From the NCBI GenBank assembly GCA_002104935.1, contig MCGT01000017.1, positions 248,001 to 312,000 on the forward strand: a DNA stretch of 64,000 nucleotides, in the 5' to 3' direction. Below are positions 47,704-60,072 of this stretch, piece by piece. The notes beneath the pieces were generated by a model. The model searched no databases. It was not told the origin of the DNA and saw only the letters and a program-made list of their open reading frames with translations. How positions within the stretch are numbered: the stretch's first letter is position 1; each line of letters starts with the position of its first letter. Source of the stretch: Hesseltinella vesiculosa. Its lineage: Eukaryota; Mucoromycota; Mucoromycetes; Mucorales; Cunninghamellaceae. The position numbers and the translations under genes were made by a program.

Positions 47704-48046
47704 GGCGGTTTTAAAAAATAATGTGAGGAAGGGAAAAAAACCATGTGGAGATTGGCCTTTTTTTTTTTTAATACGAAAATCAAGGATCAGCTGATGCAGC
47801 CAACCAGCGCAGGTGCACTGATCACACGCCTCTTTTTTTTTCTAATGAGCCTTGCAGTGTGATCTCAGTTGCGACACACAGGCTCCCGTGGAGGAAGTTG
47901 CAGGTAAGCGTCTCCCATTTTTTTTTTTAAAAAAAAAGGGAGGATGAAGCTTCATGCAAGCGAGGGGGTGAAAAACCAGCTTATTGGCAGCGGGCGTTTC
48001 CCACTTTTTTTTCCTTTTTTTTTTTTTTTCTTTCCTGCAACCACCT
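47704..48046. promoter_or_regulatory. Divergent promoter of YOP1 and MINDY gene
   Basis: Has T-runs at 47760-47770 and 47830-47841, a T(10)A(8) palindrome at about 47920-47938, and a long T-run to 48029. Two similar short units, GCGTCTCCCATTTTTTT (47909) and GCGTTTCCCACTTTTTT (47993), suggest a small local duplication. Confidence 0.45.
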
Positions 48047-49884
48047 ATGGACAATTCTACGCAAGGTAATCTGATGAAGGACAATGGCTAGTATCCATTT
48101 TGCATGGACCATCTAATCTTATTGTTTTAGACAGCCCTTTGCCAGCAGCTTCGCGCTCTTTGGCGCAGTCCACATCCATGGACCAGCTTGCCAAGAACCA
48201 GCCAGACCTCTCGCATTCATTGCAACAGGTCCCCTCGCACAATGAGCAGGCATTGGAGACCCATGCCGTGAATGGCCCACCCAATAATAATATCGTCGGC
48301 CCGCCTGCTCATGAATACCTCGTCAAGACCATGGCATGGAACGACCCTGGCACAAGACAAGAACGCACAGTGCAAATCATCACCCAGAATGGTAAATGAA
48401 ATGAACATGAGCAAGCGATAGGAATGACTCACACGAAGCTTGCCTGCTAGAAAACGGACCGTGCCCGTTGATATGCATTTGCAACGTGTTGTTTATTCGA
48501 GGCGAGATGGAGATTCGGCCCTTTGGACGGCCCAGCGTCACGTTTGATTATCTGGTGGAACTTCTAGGCGATTACCTACTGACCCATGCCCCAACGGATG
48601 CCAAGGCTCCCGATCAAAATGCACGCGACGAGCCGGTGCTTTCGTCCAGCCCACCTGAAGCCCTTGACTTAGCCAGCCACGCTCCCCAATACCCACAACC
48701 AACAACAACAGCATGCCCGCCAAAAAAGCGCCATTCGACAGGCGAATACGTCCTGACCTATCGCCATAACCTCGACTCGGCTTTGACGCTGCTTCCTCGG
48801 CTCCAATCGGGTCTAGGTACCGTCATGGCTTCCAGTGGCACGCTTTTTCTTAGTTTGTTTATTTTCACGTAGATATGAACGTGCAGTTTACTTCGATTCG
48901 AGATTTTGAGCCGACAGCAGAGTTGGCCTTGTTTGATCTTTTCAAGGTGGACCTCGTCCATGGCTGGATGGTGGACCCACAGGTAAAAAAGCACCCGCTC
49001 CCCATGCCCGTTTTAACCCCCTTCCAAGGATGAAGAAACCCATCGCGTGGTCGTGGAGCAGTGTAAATCGTACAATGGCGTGGTGGAGTGCATTGTGCAT
49101 GGTAATGAAGTAACGGACGGCAGCTCAAGCAGCGACGAAGGCAAAGAAAAACAGTCGGTGGACAGCGCTGTCCATGATGGTAAGTGCCGTCGGAAGAACC
49201 ATTGACACAGGTGATGAGGGTGACACAAGACAACCATCTATTTTTTTTTTTTTTTCAAATAGGGTTGGTTGCCTCGACTTTTCTTGAAGATACCGCTACA
49301 CAGCTCACTTACTATGGCATTGATTTGCTGACCGACACCTTGCCCAAAGGCTCTTTGGTTGTGCTTTTTAGAAACAACCATGTGAGTGACGTCCTCTTTC
49401 CATTCGCACTCACCCCACCTTTTTTTTTTTTGTAGTTCTCAACGTTGTACAAGCACTCGGAAACAGATCGATTGTTTATTTTGGTGACAGACTCTGGTTT
49501 GGTGTCTGAGGCCGACATTGTCTGGGAAACCCTTGGCGATGTGGACCAAGGGACATCTGAATTTGTCGATAGCCATTTTCTTCCTCCGGGCACCAACCAA
49601 TCAGAACCGAATCATGCCAACTTGAGTGACCTGGAGTGAGTGTTGAGTAAAAATAGCCATCCGCGCTAACTTTCTTTTGCACTGGTCCTTTCATTGTCTT
49701 CTTTTGATTGTGCCACCCCCGCAGTTATGCTTTGGCCATATCCATGCAAGAAGAAGAGCACCGACAACACCGACAAGATCAGCAACAACGGCAACAGCCT
49801 CAACAGCCCCAGTCAGGGCCTCCACAACAACGCATTGCTAGTACACCAGGCATCAAGAAAAAATCATCCTGTCTAATAAGCTGA
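48047..49884 (+). CDS. MINDY-type (FAM63) deubiquitinase
   Basis: Cysteine protease of the MINDY family, which prefers K48-linked polyubiquitin. The ATG at 48047 (MDNSTQ) splices to DSPLPAASRSLAQS. The catalytic centre is formed across an intron: VQIITQNENGPCPLICICNV, with the catalytic Cys in NGPCPL and a preceding Gln as oxyanion residue. Downstream blocks are GVVECIVHGNEV, TQLTYYGIDLLTDTLPKGSL and VVLFRNNHFSTLYKHSETDR, where the His of NHFSTL is the expected catalytic His. After another splice, DYALAISMQEEEH resembles a ubiquitin-interacting MIU or UIM. The protein ends KKSSCLIS with TGA at 49882-49884, a CaaX-type prenylation box, implying membrane anchoring (inference). Confidence 0.92.
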
Positions 49885-50064
49885 TCAATGGGATGTGACA
49901 ATCATCTGAATTTGAAAAATCAACCAAACAAAAAAAAATCAATAAAAAACCACGCTCTCGCATTGTCTTACTTTTATTTTTTCGCCTTTGCCCCTGTACT
50001 TTTTTCCAATCACCATATACCAACTTTTTTTTATACTATTCCTTCATCTTGATTTTTCTGTACA

Positions 50065-52063
50065 ATGCCCAACATCACCAGTCCTGTAGAGAGTCCTTGT
50101 GGGTCAACACCACCTGACAACCGTTCGCTTGACACCCATGGCATGGCCGACTCCCTGGATCGCCAGCATCGCCGGCCAGACAAACCCCACCTTGATACCA
50201 ACATGCTGGCGCCATTATCGTCCATGGAGATGGATTCCGACGATTCCCAAGATGATGGCATACGCAGCCATCGCTCGACCGTCACCTCATTCAGCTCATT
50301 ACTTTCACACGAAACCAATTATGACATGCTCTTGGAGCGCCTGGGATCGCCTTTGAACTCGTCCTTTGGCATGCCGGCCACCCCCACCCCATTCGTTGCC
50401 ACGGCGAAACCAAGCAAACCTGCCAGCCCTACTCCCCCGCCGTCCACGGCCACCTCGCTTGATTTTCATCCACCGGCAGAAGTGGACTGGGGTAAGAGGA
50501 GAAAGACCTGCAAGTCCCTGAACTCACCTTTTTTTTTTTTTTTTTTTTCTTCCTTGATTTGCCTGTGTGAAAAGAGTTTTGGTCGACGGTGGTGTCGGAC
50601 CTCAGCCATGTGAAACGCACAGCAACCTTTACACAACAGATCCGTTATGGCATCCCCCCGTCCATACGAGGCACTATCTGGCAATTGCTGGCCGAGCAAC
50701 AGATGGACTTGCTCACAGCGTCAAGCGATCGGTTCTGGACTAGCAAAAAGAAGAAAAAGGATCCCTTGGACGACGTGGACTATGTCCAGCTGATGGACCA
50801 GGCCACCATCTTTGACCTCGCCTTGGCCAAGGATCTGGACGGATTGTTCCATGAGCCAAGATACCAGGTGTACCAAGACCAGTTTTGGCAACCGCTGCTG
50901 CAGCTTTTGAAAGCTTATGCTAATTTCGATCTCCCTGTGGGTTACGCCAAAGGATTCGCCCACCTAGCCCTGCCACTCCTGCTTCAGGTACATAAAAACT
51001 ATCGCCTTTTTTTAGAGTTCATTGACAGCCTTTTTTATTAGATGCCCGAGGAAGAAGCGTTTCGATTACTCCGCAACTTGATGGAAGGGTATGCTTTCAA
51101 GACCTTTCTTGTCCCCCCTCTGTCAGGATTGGGGTGCTTTTTATACCAGTGGGATCATCTTTGCAAGCTGCATCTGCCTGAGCTGCATGACCATTGGTGC
51201 CTTGTTGGCCTGGTGCCTCACGACTATATCAACCCGTGGATCACCACTGTCTTTGCCGCTCGCTTGCCTTTGGACAATGTCTACCGGATCTACGACGTCT
51301 TGTTGTCTGAAGGCACCGACATGCTGTTTGGTTTCTGCGCGGCTCTTCTGTCCCGTAACCAGCACACGCTTTTGTGCTTACAAGACAAAGAGGAGACCCT
51401 GCAGTTCTTGTTTGGTGACCACATGGATATTTACGAGGTAAAACAGCCTTCCCACTCGAGATATTTATTTTCACCGGCCCTACGTAGAACGATCCCGATG
51501 CCATGATGCATGACAGCTTGGGTTTCCAGGTCGATGCCAAGCAGCTGCAAAAATGGGCCAAGGAATACCATGCCAGTGTCCGGAAAGGGACCGTCCCCTC
51601 CGTCAGTCTCTCGCTCAACGGTCAGCATGAAGCCAGCGAAGCCGGGGCGCTCCGGACCGTCCGGCAACAAAACAAGGCCTTGGTCGAGGCGGTCAGACAC
51701 ATCCAATCCAAACTAGATCGGCTGACCAAGCACACCGCACAGACTACCCAGGCCCTGGCAGACGCCAAGGCCAGCTTGCAAGTCTCGCACCAGGAGAATG
51801 CAGCGCTGCGACAGCAAACCTTTGACCTGAAAAAAGCCTTGGACCATTTGCCAGCCACGTTGGAAAAACGCATCCGACACCAGATCCACACCTTGGCGGC
51901 CGAAAACATGGCCCTTGTGGACAAGAACTCGGACATGGACCAGCAACTGCATCATCTGGAGACCACCTTTTCAGACAGCAAGACCAAATTTGCTCAGAGT
52001 GAAAACGAACGACATGATCTCAGTCAACGCCTTGGTGAATTGCGTGACATTGTCAATAGCTGA
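50065..52063 (+). CDS. TBC-domain RabGAP-like protein with C-terminal coiled coil
   Basis: The N-terminal region is disordered (Ser/Pro-rich, MPNITSPVESPCGSTPPDNR). After the first intron, the TBC domain starts with WSTVVSDLSHVKR, then RYGIPPSIRGTIWQLLAEQQ, where the Arg finger is present. The second finger segment reads FDLPVGYAKGFAHLALP: the usual YCQG Gln is replaced by Lys in YAKG. A later block is WITTVFAARLPLDNVYRIYD VLLSEG. The C terminus is a long coiled coil (LRTVRQQNKALVEAVRHIQS to ENERHDLSQRLGELRDIVNS). The layout resembles Gyp5/EVI5-type RabGAPs. Activity may be lost or altered by the Gln change (inference). Confidence 0.87.
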
Positions 52064-53512
52064 ACCCCTCTTTTTTTTTTTTCTGTCAATGTGTTTATGA
52101 AATCTCAATCCAATAGACCCTGATCAACCATCTTATCGAGGCGTGATGTCGTCCTGCCAAGACCATCCTTTTTCTTGATGTCATTTTCTTTATTTATGTT
52201 TACACAACAAAATGAGATAAGGGTCAAAAAAAAAAAAAAGTTTAGTAGGGTTGCACATCCTGCATCGATAGTCGCTTGCTTATTTTTATTTTTGGCTGGG
52301 GCAACCTCCGACGACATTGCAAAACAACAGAGAGAGGCGCGTATTTATTACCCGATTTTTTTTTTTTGGATAGGATAACCTTAACAAAGGAGATATGTGT
52401 GTGTGGGGGAGGGGCTTGACCAAGGCAGCATTGGGGATTGGGGTCAGGCTAGAATGACTGGAACTCGAACAAGCGGGCTGGGATTCAATTGCCGACGACT
52501 TGATCAAAACTTGACAGACTGACCAAAAAAGAATTGACAGGCAAAGGCCACTGGTTTCTCTAAACACGTGGGGGCAAGCTGAAAAAGAGTTCAACATGAA
52601 GGTAATATGTATTGTCAAGGTAAGAAAGTGGCAATGACATGTGCTTTTTTAAAATCGTAGCGTTTCTCACCTTTTTTTTTAACGCTCGAGCCTTCCAAAG
52701 ATCGGACCGTGTTCTGGTTGCACAGGAAATAAACATCGCCACCCCCATGTGATAATTAAAATCCGACTGTTCAATGGCTCATGATGTTTTTGAATGGTTG
52801 AACCATGTGAAAACAGAAAAATGACATGATCTTCGTTGTTTTTTCGTCCTCGCCTCTGTTCCCCTTTTGCCCCCATTAAAAAAAGAAAAACATATCAGCG
52901 CACAAGCACAAAAAAATAAAAAATAAAAATAAGCTCAGCTGAATTTGGCATCCTCAAGAAAAATCGATGGTGGCATGGAAAAAAAATTTTCTTTTATTTG
53001 TTTACATGTTTATTTATGTTGTTTAACCACTTCACCATTGTCCTGGACAGGTGTACGTCCTGTGTAGACGTGTGCGAGTACATGTGTGTGTGGGAGTGAT
53101 ATCCCTTTTGATAAGCAACCAAGTTGCGGAAGGAGATTCCATAAATCACAGAAGCCCAAAAAACCTCATAACCTTTTATGGCAATCCCCCCAAAAAAGTC
53201 CGCCAGAGGGGGGACACTCTTTCTTTTTGCAAAATCATATGCTGAAATGAATTTTTTTTTTTTTGCTCACTATAAAAAGTATCACATCCTCTTTCCTTCC
53301 ATTGACCTGCCATTTATTTATTTTTCTTAATTTTCTGCTGTATCTGTATTTTGTTTTGTTCTATTGCCTTTTGCTTATCTCGGTAAGTACGAAAAGCATG
53401 TCTGTGCACTCGATGTCGATCTATCGAGTAGTTCAATTCTGACAAAGCAACTCTTCTGCTCTAGTTTCATCGTTTTCATCACTACGAACCTTTTTTTTAA
53501 TACGATATCGTT
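52064..53512. other. 1.4-kb spacer, no recognised gene
   Basis: Holds the 3' flank of the TBC gene and a long promoter for the GLI-type factor, with several T- and A-runs (52067-52082, 52230-52243, 52359-52369, 53249-53265). No coding frame with motifs, no tRNA and no clear family repeat was found. Confidence 0.4.
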
Positions 53513-55153
53513 ATGGATACCTATTTGATCACCCCTCCTTATGAAGAAGAGCAATTCTATGATCCTCAATTGCTCCTGACCACTTCTGATTCGCTTGGTA
53601 AGTGAACAATCAACCAAGGGGAAAAGCTCACTTCTTTTTCGCAGCTAAACCATCCATGTCTTGGATCTCTCCTCCATATACACCCATGCTCCCATTTCAT
53701 CAAGTCGGCATAGCTCCACCTACGCCCATCACCACCCCCACCGAGCAATCTACCCTGCCAGTAGGCTCCCTCTCTGAATTTGACATGACACAATGGGAGG
53801 ACTTCTTGAGCAAGGTAAGATAAAAAAAATTTTCCACTTTTTTTTTAACTCACACTTGTATTTTAGTTCCCTAATGGTGGCACATCGGAAATGCTTGATC
53901 AAGGTCTACCCGGCTGTGCAACAACCCACCCAACATTTTATGACATGACAGATCAACAATCCGTTGGCTTGTGCTACTCCTCTGTTGAGCCCGACACCTT
54001 GCTTTCCACCTCCTCCTCCGTCTATGAAGATGCGCCTGTTACCTCCAATGAGCCTATGCTGGTCATTAGCCCTGAAGCCACCACTCTCCTTCCGACTTCC
54101 CTTCATAATCTTCCAGTCGATTCTCCCCCTGCCAAATCCGTCTCTGTACAACACCCTGCCTGTTCCCCTACACCTATTACTAAAAAAGGTACAGTCCCCC
54201 CCCCTTCCCGCTCTTCTCCGCCTTTTTCCTAAAAAAAAAAAAAACTCACTTTTTCTCCCAAGGTGCGTCGAAAAAACCCTCTGTTCATGAAGACGGAAAA
54301 GAACAAGATGTTCATATTTGTCGCTGGACAAATTGTCGAACAGAAACTGCCACCTTGGATGAATTGATCACCCACCTTCGTGAGGAACATGTTGGAAGTG
54401 GCAAGGTAGGATAAAAAAAAGTGGCGCTGACCTTGTTCGAAAAAAAAATCACTCACACCTGGTTTTGTCTTACTTTAGGCGTCTTATCATTGTGAATGGA
54501 TTGGTTGTGCAAGAAACGGGAAACCGTTTATGAAACGACACAAGATGCATAACCATCTGCGGTAAGTGTTTTTGTTATCCCTCCTTCCAAGCTTTTCTCA
54601 ACCGAACCCCCCTTTTTTTTAGAACACATACTGGCGAGCGTCCCTTTGTTTGTGACGTGCCTGGTATGAAAAAAGCCCACGGTGTAACTATGCAGAGTCG
54701 ACCTCTTAACCTTTTTTTTTTTTATGGTTATCTTATAGATTGTGAGAAACGTTTCTCGAGACCCGATTCCCTTAATACGTATGTCTAAAAAAAAGACCAC
54801 GCCAAGAATCTCAACGCCTGCATTTTTTTAGGCACATCCGCACCCATAGTAACATCCGACCCTACACCTGCCCAGTCAACGGCTGTCCTAAAGCCTATTT
54901 CCACTCAAGATCTTTACGGAAACACGTCAAGGGTCATGAAGCTGCAGGTATCTTTGTTGCCAAGCGAACCAATCGTAACAGAAAACCAAAAGTCACCATC
55001 GATCCCTCCTTTGCCGCCAACCATACCCTCCCATCCTTGGCCTCATCTCCCTCCGTTTACCCAATGGTTTCACCCATGCCTTTCCATTCTCACACACCAG
55101 CATTGGTGTCGCCTATTCTTTATCAAGATGCCCCTCTCCAATACCACCTATGA
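53513..55153 (+). CDS. GLI/Zic-type five-finger C2H2 transcription factor
   Basis: Nuclear DNA-binding protein. ATG at 53513 gives MDTYLITPPYEEEQFYDPQL. Ser/Thr/Pro-rich activation-like exons follow (WEDFLSK, GASKKPSVHEDG). Five fingers form the C-terminal half, built from several short exons: ICRWTNCRTETATLDELITH LREEH; YHCEWIGCARNGKPFMKRHK MHNHLRTH; TGERPFVCDVPDCEKRF SRPDSLNTHIRTH; and NIRPYTCPVNGCPKAYFHSR SLRKHVKGH, with the first pair divergent as in GLI proteins. The KPFMKRHKMHNHLRTHTGER linker is characteristic of GLI/Zic families. The tail is basic (KRTNRNRKPK), then Pro/Ser-rich, ending YQDAPLQYHL. The target genes cannot be read from sequence. Confidence 0.88.
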
Positions 55154-55984
55154 ACCTTTGTCTATCTCTGCCTTTGTTTTTTCTTTGCCGATACCTTATT
55201 TTTTATGTTCATTCATCATTCCATGCATTTTGTCTTCTCATCACCCCCTCTTTTGCCAATGAAAAAAACCCATCATGTGTTTCAGCCTCTGAAAAAGCAC
55301 GGACGAGGCGATAAAATGGCAAGTCTTTTTTAGCCTAGTGCGACGCCTGTGTACCACATCGAGCTCTTTTTAAAGCTCGTGCTTCCTTCCAGGCCATTCC
55401 GTCAAAGCGGGCCCATCAAACAAAAGATTTTGCAAAACGCCTTCCTTGTCTATTTTTGTGCAACCCCCCCACAGGCTTTTGTTTTTTTATATTGAAAAAA
55501 GTTGTCAAAGATCTAGATAGCTTGAGTTTTTGTGTTTCTCCCCACCAGAGGGCTTTTTTTTAGTATGACTCATGAAGCAGCGAACCAAAATCATTGGCTC
55601 CTGCTGACTCGATTGCGATACGTGAGGTGGGAAAAAAAATCTGTGGGGTCACCAGTTCAGGAAAAAAAGAATCCACTGCTGGCCAGCATGGATGGTCTTT
55701 GACTGACAAGCACAGTTCATTGGGGGTATGGCAGGTCATCTGAACCATGACATCTTGGCTGCTCTTGACTGCCAACCCTTCTCCTCGCAGCCGGGAATCG
55801 AGCCTGGCTGATTCTCCACGGCAGCCACAGCTTCGCGCTACGAAGCCCGAGATGCCTGTGTTGTGCCACCTCTCCATGGACACATCTGGCAACGACAGGG
55901 TTTTTACCACACACATCCCTCAACACCACCAACCCTCAGACCAAGTTTGAAGGCCATTGGTGGAAATCGATTTTGGCTTGAGTG
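55154..55984. other. Spacer with tRNA-like B-box fragment
   Basis: No gene is recognised. On the minus strand, GGCTCGATTCC (about 55794-55804) matches the pol III B-box with one change and sits in a short hairpin. No convincing A-box, acceptor stem or anticodon arm surrounds it, so no tRNA is called. Confidence 0.35.
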
Positions 55985-56140
55985 ATGGTTGCCATTTTTC
56001 TCGTTTGTTTTCGTGGGAGGGTCGGAGATTGGAAACCTTGACCCTTCACACTTTGGCTGGGCGGCCATGCTCAATCGACGTGATTTTTTTTTACCATCGT
56101 CGGTCTTTGTCAGGTTGTGTACCCACACCAAATTGGAAGT
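55985..56140. repeat. Dispersed fold-back family arm, copy E (reverse)
   Basis: In reverse orientation it matches the family: GGTCGGAGATTGGAAACC, CTTTGGCTGGGCGGCCATGC, TCAATCGACGTGATTTTTT. The order is the inverse of copies near 34.2 and 59.9 kb. A decayed copy with approximate ends. Confidence 0.4.
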
Positions 56141-57244
56141 GGATCTATCCATTCCAAGCCAGTCTACGACGCTTTTTCTATTTTTTTTTCAAAACCCTGG
56201 AAGGTGTCCTGGCCGATTTGGATTGAATACAGAGCCTAGACTCTCCACCGACCCTCGCCAGATTTTCCATGGGCTTTCTATAGGGCATAAGGTGCTGACG
56301 GTTATGCTCCCAGTCTTCTATTGCTACTACCTGGTGGGCTACACCTGCAGAAGAGCATGTTAGCCAAAATTTGGTGGCATGGCGGGGATATGCCAGAGAC
56401 TGGCCTGTCCAATGGACACCAGCTTTTGTAGGGTGGTAGTAGCCAAAAGGCATGAAAGATGGAATTTATGCTAGCTGTGGTGGATCACATAGTGGGGAGC
56501 TGGAGATACGGTAAAATGCAGGTCGCCTTCAATGCTATCCAATCACCCTTGAACACCCAGGCACAAAGGATGGAATGATATCTCGAATGCAATGTGCCGC
56601 TTTGAGATTATTTTTGTGACGGGGGTTTATGAGTGTTTGTGGGGTAGGTAAGATGTTGCTAGCAAGCATGGTATGATCACAACCAGTTCACACCGATCCT
56701 GTAGATCTACTTTTTTTTTAGGCTGGCCCTTTCCACAAACACCCTCCGATCTTTTTTTTCCAAGGTGCACTCGACCAGGGCCGATGATGGTCCAACACGC
56801 AAGCCTACTTGAAAAACGGGTCAATAGCAATGGACAGGTGTGGCACACATTACCAGTAGGTACCAGCCATCTGATCTCGGCAAGAACCCCTTCATCACAT
56901 ACACTCATCCTCCATAACTAGTCCTTTCCCAAAAGCGGTCATCCTATGCCGTCGAATTCTACAGCTGCTCAAGTGACCTTGTCGTTTATCTCTGAGTCTC
57001 TAATAGTGTCTTTTTTGACTAGTCATAGGCAGCATCGCCTTGACTGGTCAATGGATGTATTGGCTTTTTTTTCTCTCTCAAAGAGGAATCACCTGTCAAT
57101 GCAAGCGTGATCGGTCAAAAAAGCAGACGGATACGATTTTGCCGGGACACGTGTCCTTGGCTTGTTTTTTTTTTCTTAAATTTTTTGATTGGCCGCCAGT
57201 AGCCTCTTTCCTTTGCTCATTATTTTTTTTAATTTACTTCAAAC
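56141..57244. other. Spacer upstream of NFS1
   Basis: No recognised gene or RNA. Short open frames here lack motifs. The last 100 nt are T-rich and lead into the NFS1 start. Confidence 0.4.
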
Positions 57245-59268
57245 ATGTTGAGTCAGCGTTTGCAAAAAGTGATGCAACGAGGCATGTTGCATCGTCAAGC
57301 CACTCGAACCTTGCATCAATCTTGGAAACCGGCATCCGTCTGCCGATTCTCAACCTCCTCTCATAAACAACAAGCTGTGGAAACAGTGACACCATCCTCA
57401 GGTAAAACAAAAAAAAAAAAGAGAGAGAGAATGTCGTGATGATGCATGGATGATCTGACAAACAGACAAGAGCATGGATGGCAGCACCTGCATAGAATGA
57501 GCGGGAGAATAGAAAGCATGGAAATCTGACATGTTTCCTGGTTAGATGCACTTGGATTTGAGTCCAAGGCTGTCGCTGATCCTGGCCGACCCATTTATTT
57601 GGACATGCAAGCAACCAGTCCTATGGATCCTCGTGTGTTGGATACCATGATGCCATACCTGACGGAACTGTATGGCAATCCCCATTCCCGTACCCACACT
57701 TATGGCTGGGAAAGTGAACAAGCCATGGACAAGGCTCGTGAGGTAAAAAAAAAAAAAAGAGGCGCATGCAAGTGTGTTTGATCGATAATCTGATAACCCT
57801 TCCCTCGCTTGCAGCAAATTGCCAAGTTGATTTGTGCTGATCCCAAGGAAATTGTCTTCACTTCTGGTGCTACAGAATCCAACAACATCAGTTTAAAGGG
57901 CGTGGCTCGCTTTTACAAAAACAAAAAGAAGCATATCATCACTACCCAAATCGCAAGTGCCAGAGATAATCTAATGAAAAAAAAAAGCTCACGCCCTCTT
58001 TCTCCCTAGGAGCATAAATGCGTTCTGGAATCTTGCCGCGTTCTCCAAGAAGAAGGATTCGACGTCACCTACCTCCCTGTACAAACCAATGGCATCGTCG
58101 ACCTGAAGCTCCTGGAAGAAAGCATCCGGCCCGACACCGCCATCGTTTCCATCATGACTGTCAACAACGAAATCGGTGTGATCCAACCCGTTGCCGAAAT
58201 CGGCAATCTCTGTCGCAGCAAAAAGGTCTTTTTCCACACCGATGCCGCCCAAGCTGTGGGCAAGATTCCATTGGACGTCAACGCCATGAACATCGATTTG
58301 ATGAGTATCTCGGGTCACAAGCTGTACGGCCCCAAGGGGGTCGGTGCTCTCTACGTGCGTCGCCGTCCTCGTGTCCGCTTGGAGGCCGTGCAATCTGGAG
58401 GCGGTCAAGAACGTGGTATCCGCAGTGGCACTGTGCCCACTCCTTTGGCTGTCGGCTTGGGTGAAGCTTGCCGCCTTGCATATGAAGAGATGGAGGTAAA
58501 GCGAGGAGTAGTGGCCGCCATGCCGATGATGAATCGTGTCTATTTTTTTTGTTATCCTTTTGGATTTGGTTTTTCAGGGCACGCAAAAAACAAATGAAAA
58601 AACTCAAATCACCGACACTTGAGTTATGAATTTTGTTATAACCATGATAGTGTGTGCAGGGGTTTTGAGGCATGGCATAAAATAAGAGCTTGTGCTTTGA
58701 CAAGGAGATGATCGGCCTTGCTTACTCTTTTTTTTTTTAAAAAAAAATATTATTGCTAGTATGATCACGACCACATCAAGAAATTGGCCAACCGTTTGAT
58801 CTCTGGCATCAATGCCGAAGTAGAGATGGTGACGCGCAACGGCGATGCTGAGCAATCGTTCCCTGGCTGTGTGAACTTGTCCTTTGCCTATGTGGAAGGT
58901 GAGTCGTTGCTGATGGCCTTGAAGGACATTGCACTGTCCTCTGGCTCTGCCTGTACCTCTGCCTCCTTGGAACCCTCCTATGTGCTGCGCGCTCTTGGTG
59001 CCGACGATGAAATGGCCCACAGTTCCATCCGATTTGGCATTGGCCGCTTCACCACCGAGGAAGAAATCGATTTTGTTGTCAAGAAAGTGTGCCAACACGT
59101 AGGCAAGCTTCGCGACATGTCTCCTCTCTGGGAAATGGTAATTTCTGCAGATCTTGGCATCCAAAAACAATCGCCTGAGCTCATGCATCACTCTCTCTCT
59201 CTTTTTTTTTTTTACTGTAGTATCAAGACGGAATTGATATCAAGAGTATTCAATGGTCCCAGCATTAA
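57245..59268 (+). CDS. NFS1: Mitochondrial cysteine desulfurase Nfs1
   Basis: PLP enzyme that donates sulfur for Fe-S cluster assembly and tRNA thiolation. The ATG at 57245 opens a basic, Ser-rich mitochondrial presequence ([20 protein letters not shown]). Motifs follow in order: [88 protein letters not shown], and [20 protein letters not shown] with the PLP Lys. The catalytic loop [20 protein letters not shown] contains the active Cys. The last exon (from 59221) ends [15 protein letters not shown] with TAA at 59266-59268. One intron (about 58497-58759) is much longer than the rest and ends with a T-run, A-run and TATTATTGCTAG. Confidence 0.96.
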
Positions 59269-59644
59269 AGAAAACTCGTCCCGAACCATGCCCCCCCTCT
59301 TTTTTTTGTTTGATACATCAGTAAATAAACCTGCCGCAATACTAAATCCTGTGAAGTATGCTCCAATTGAATCACACACGAAGATCTCATTGTCCTGAAG
59401 CACGCCACTAACGATTTTCTCTCCTGAGCATTTTCAACAGAAAAAAGAAATCACCTCAAGATTAGGTGCAGCAGCATCCAAACGGATCGGTTCCTTTTAG
59501 CGTACCGCATGGGATTCAAAATCCATTTCAAGAGCGCTGAGAAAGTAAAGAGGCAGGTGCGAAATCATGGCTAGTGCATGTTTACCAGCCTGCCACCTCT
59601 TGCCTTTGCTGGGTGAGAAGGCTGGCGCCTTCATTGCGGCCATT
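59269..59644. other. NFS1 3' flank
   Basis: No gene recognised. Contains AATAAACC near 59323 as a possible polyadenylation signal. Confidence 0.35.
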
Positions 59645-60072
59645 TCTCATCATTTTTCTACTCGCATGCAACGTCTGGCGTGCATGGACTTTTGCCAGTT
59701 TTGCTGTGTGGTTTTTGGTCCGACCGCCTGGGAGGGGGGGGAGTCCACCGGCGAAATTGGCCGAGGTTCGTTTTTTGAAAACGGGCGTGACCAAACGTTG
59801 GCTGGGATCGATGTGAAATTTTGCACGAGTGTGCAAATCTGTGAAGGGCGATGATGCTGAAAAACACCAGGCCGATTGGCGAAGGTGACCCAGCCAATGT
59901 TTGGTCACGCCCGTTTTCAATCTTCTGATTCCCCAGCTTGAAAAAAAAAAAAACGAACCTCGGCCAATTTCGCCGGTGGCCCCTCCCAGGCGGTCGGACC
60001 AAAAACCACACAGCAAAACTGGCAAAAGTCAATGCACGCCAGACGTTGCCTGCGAGTAGAAAAATGATGAGA
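59645..60072. mobile_element. Near-perfect fold-back element, copy D
   Basis: The left arm (59645 to about 59815) and right arm (about 59893-60072) are reverse complements with only a few differences. Both read TCTCATCATTTTTCTACTCGCA inward, then AACGTCTGGCGTGCAT, TTGCCAGTTTTGCTGTGTGG and GGTCCGACCGCCTGGGAGGG. The right arm has an extra poly-A-linked block. A spacer of about 80 nt between them carries the family signature (GATGATGCTGAAAAACACCAGGCCG). Arm identity suggests recent formation. No transposase and no clear target-site duplication was seen. Confidence 0.75.

Noticed and set aside
55780..55860. tRNA gene on the minus strand (B-box-like GGCTCGATTCC)
   Set aside because: The T-loop has a changed first base, the T-stem has a mismatch, and no acceptor stem, A-box or anticodon arm fits around it.
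58497..58759. C/D-box snoRNA in the long NFS1 intron (ATGATGA near 58525)
   Set aside because: A C-box-like motif exists, but I find no CTGA D-box near the 3' side and no closing stem.
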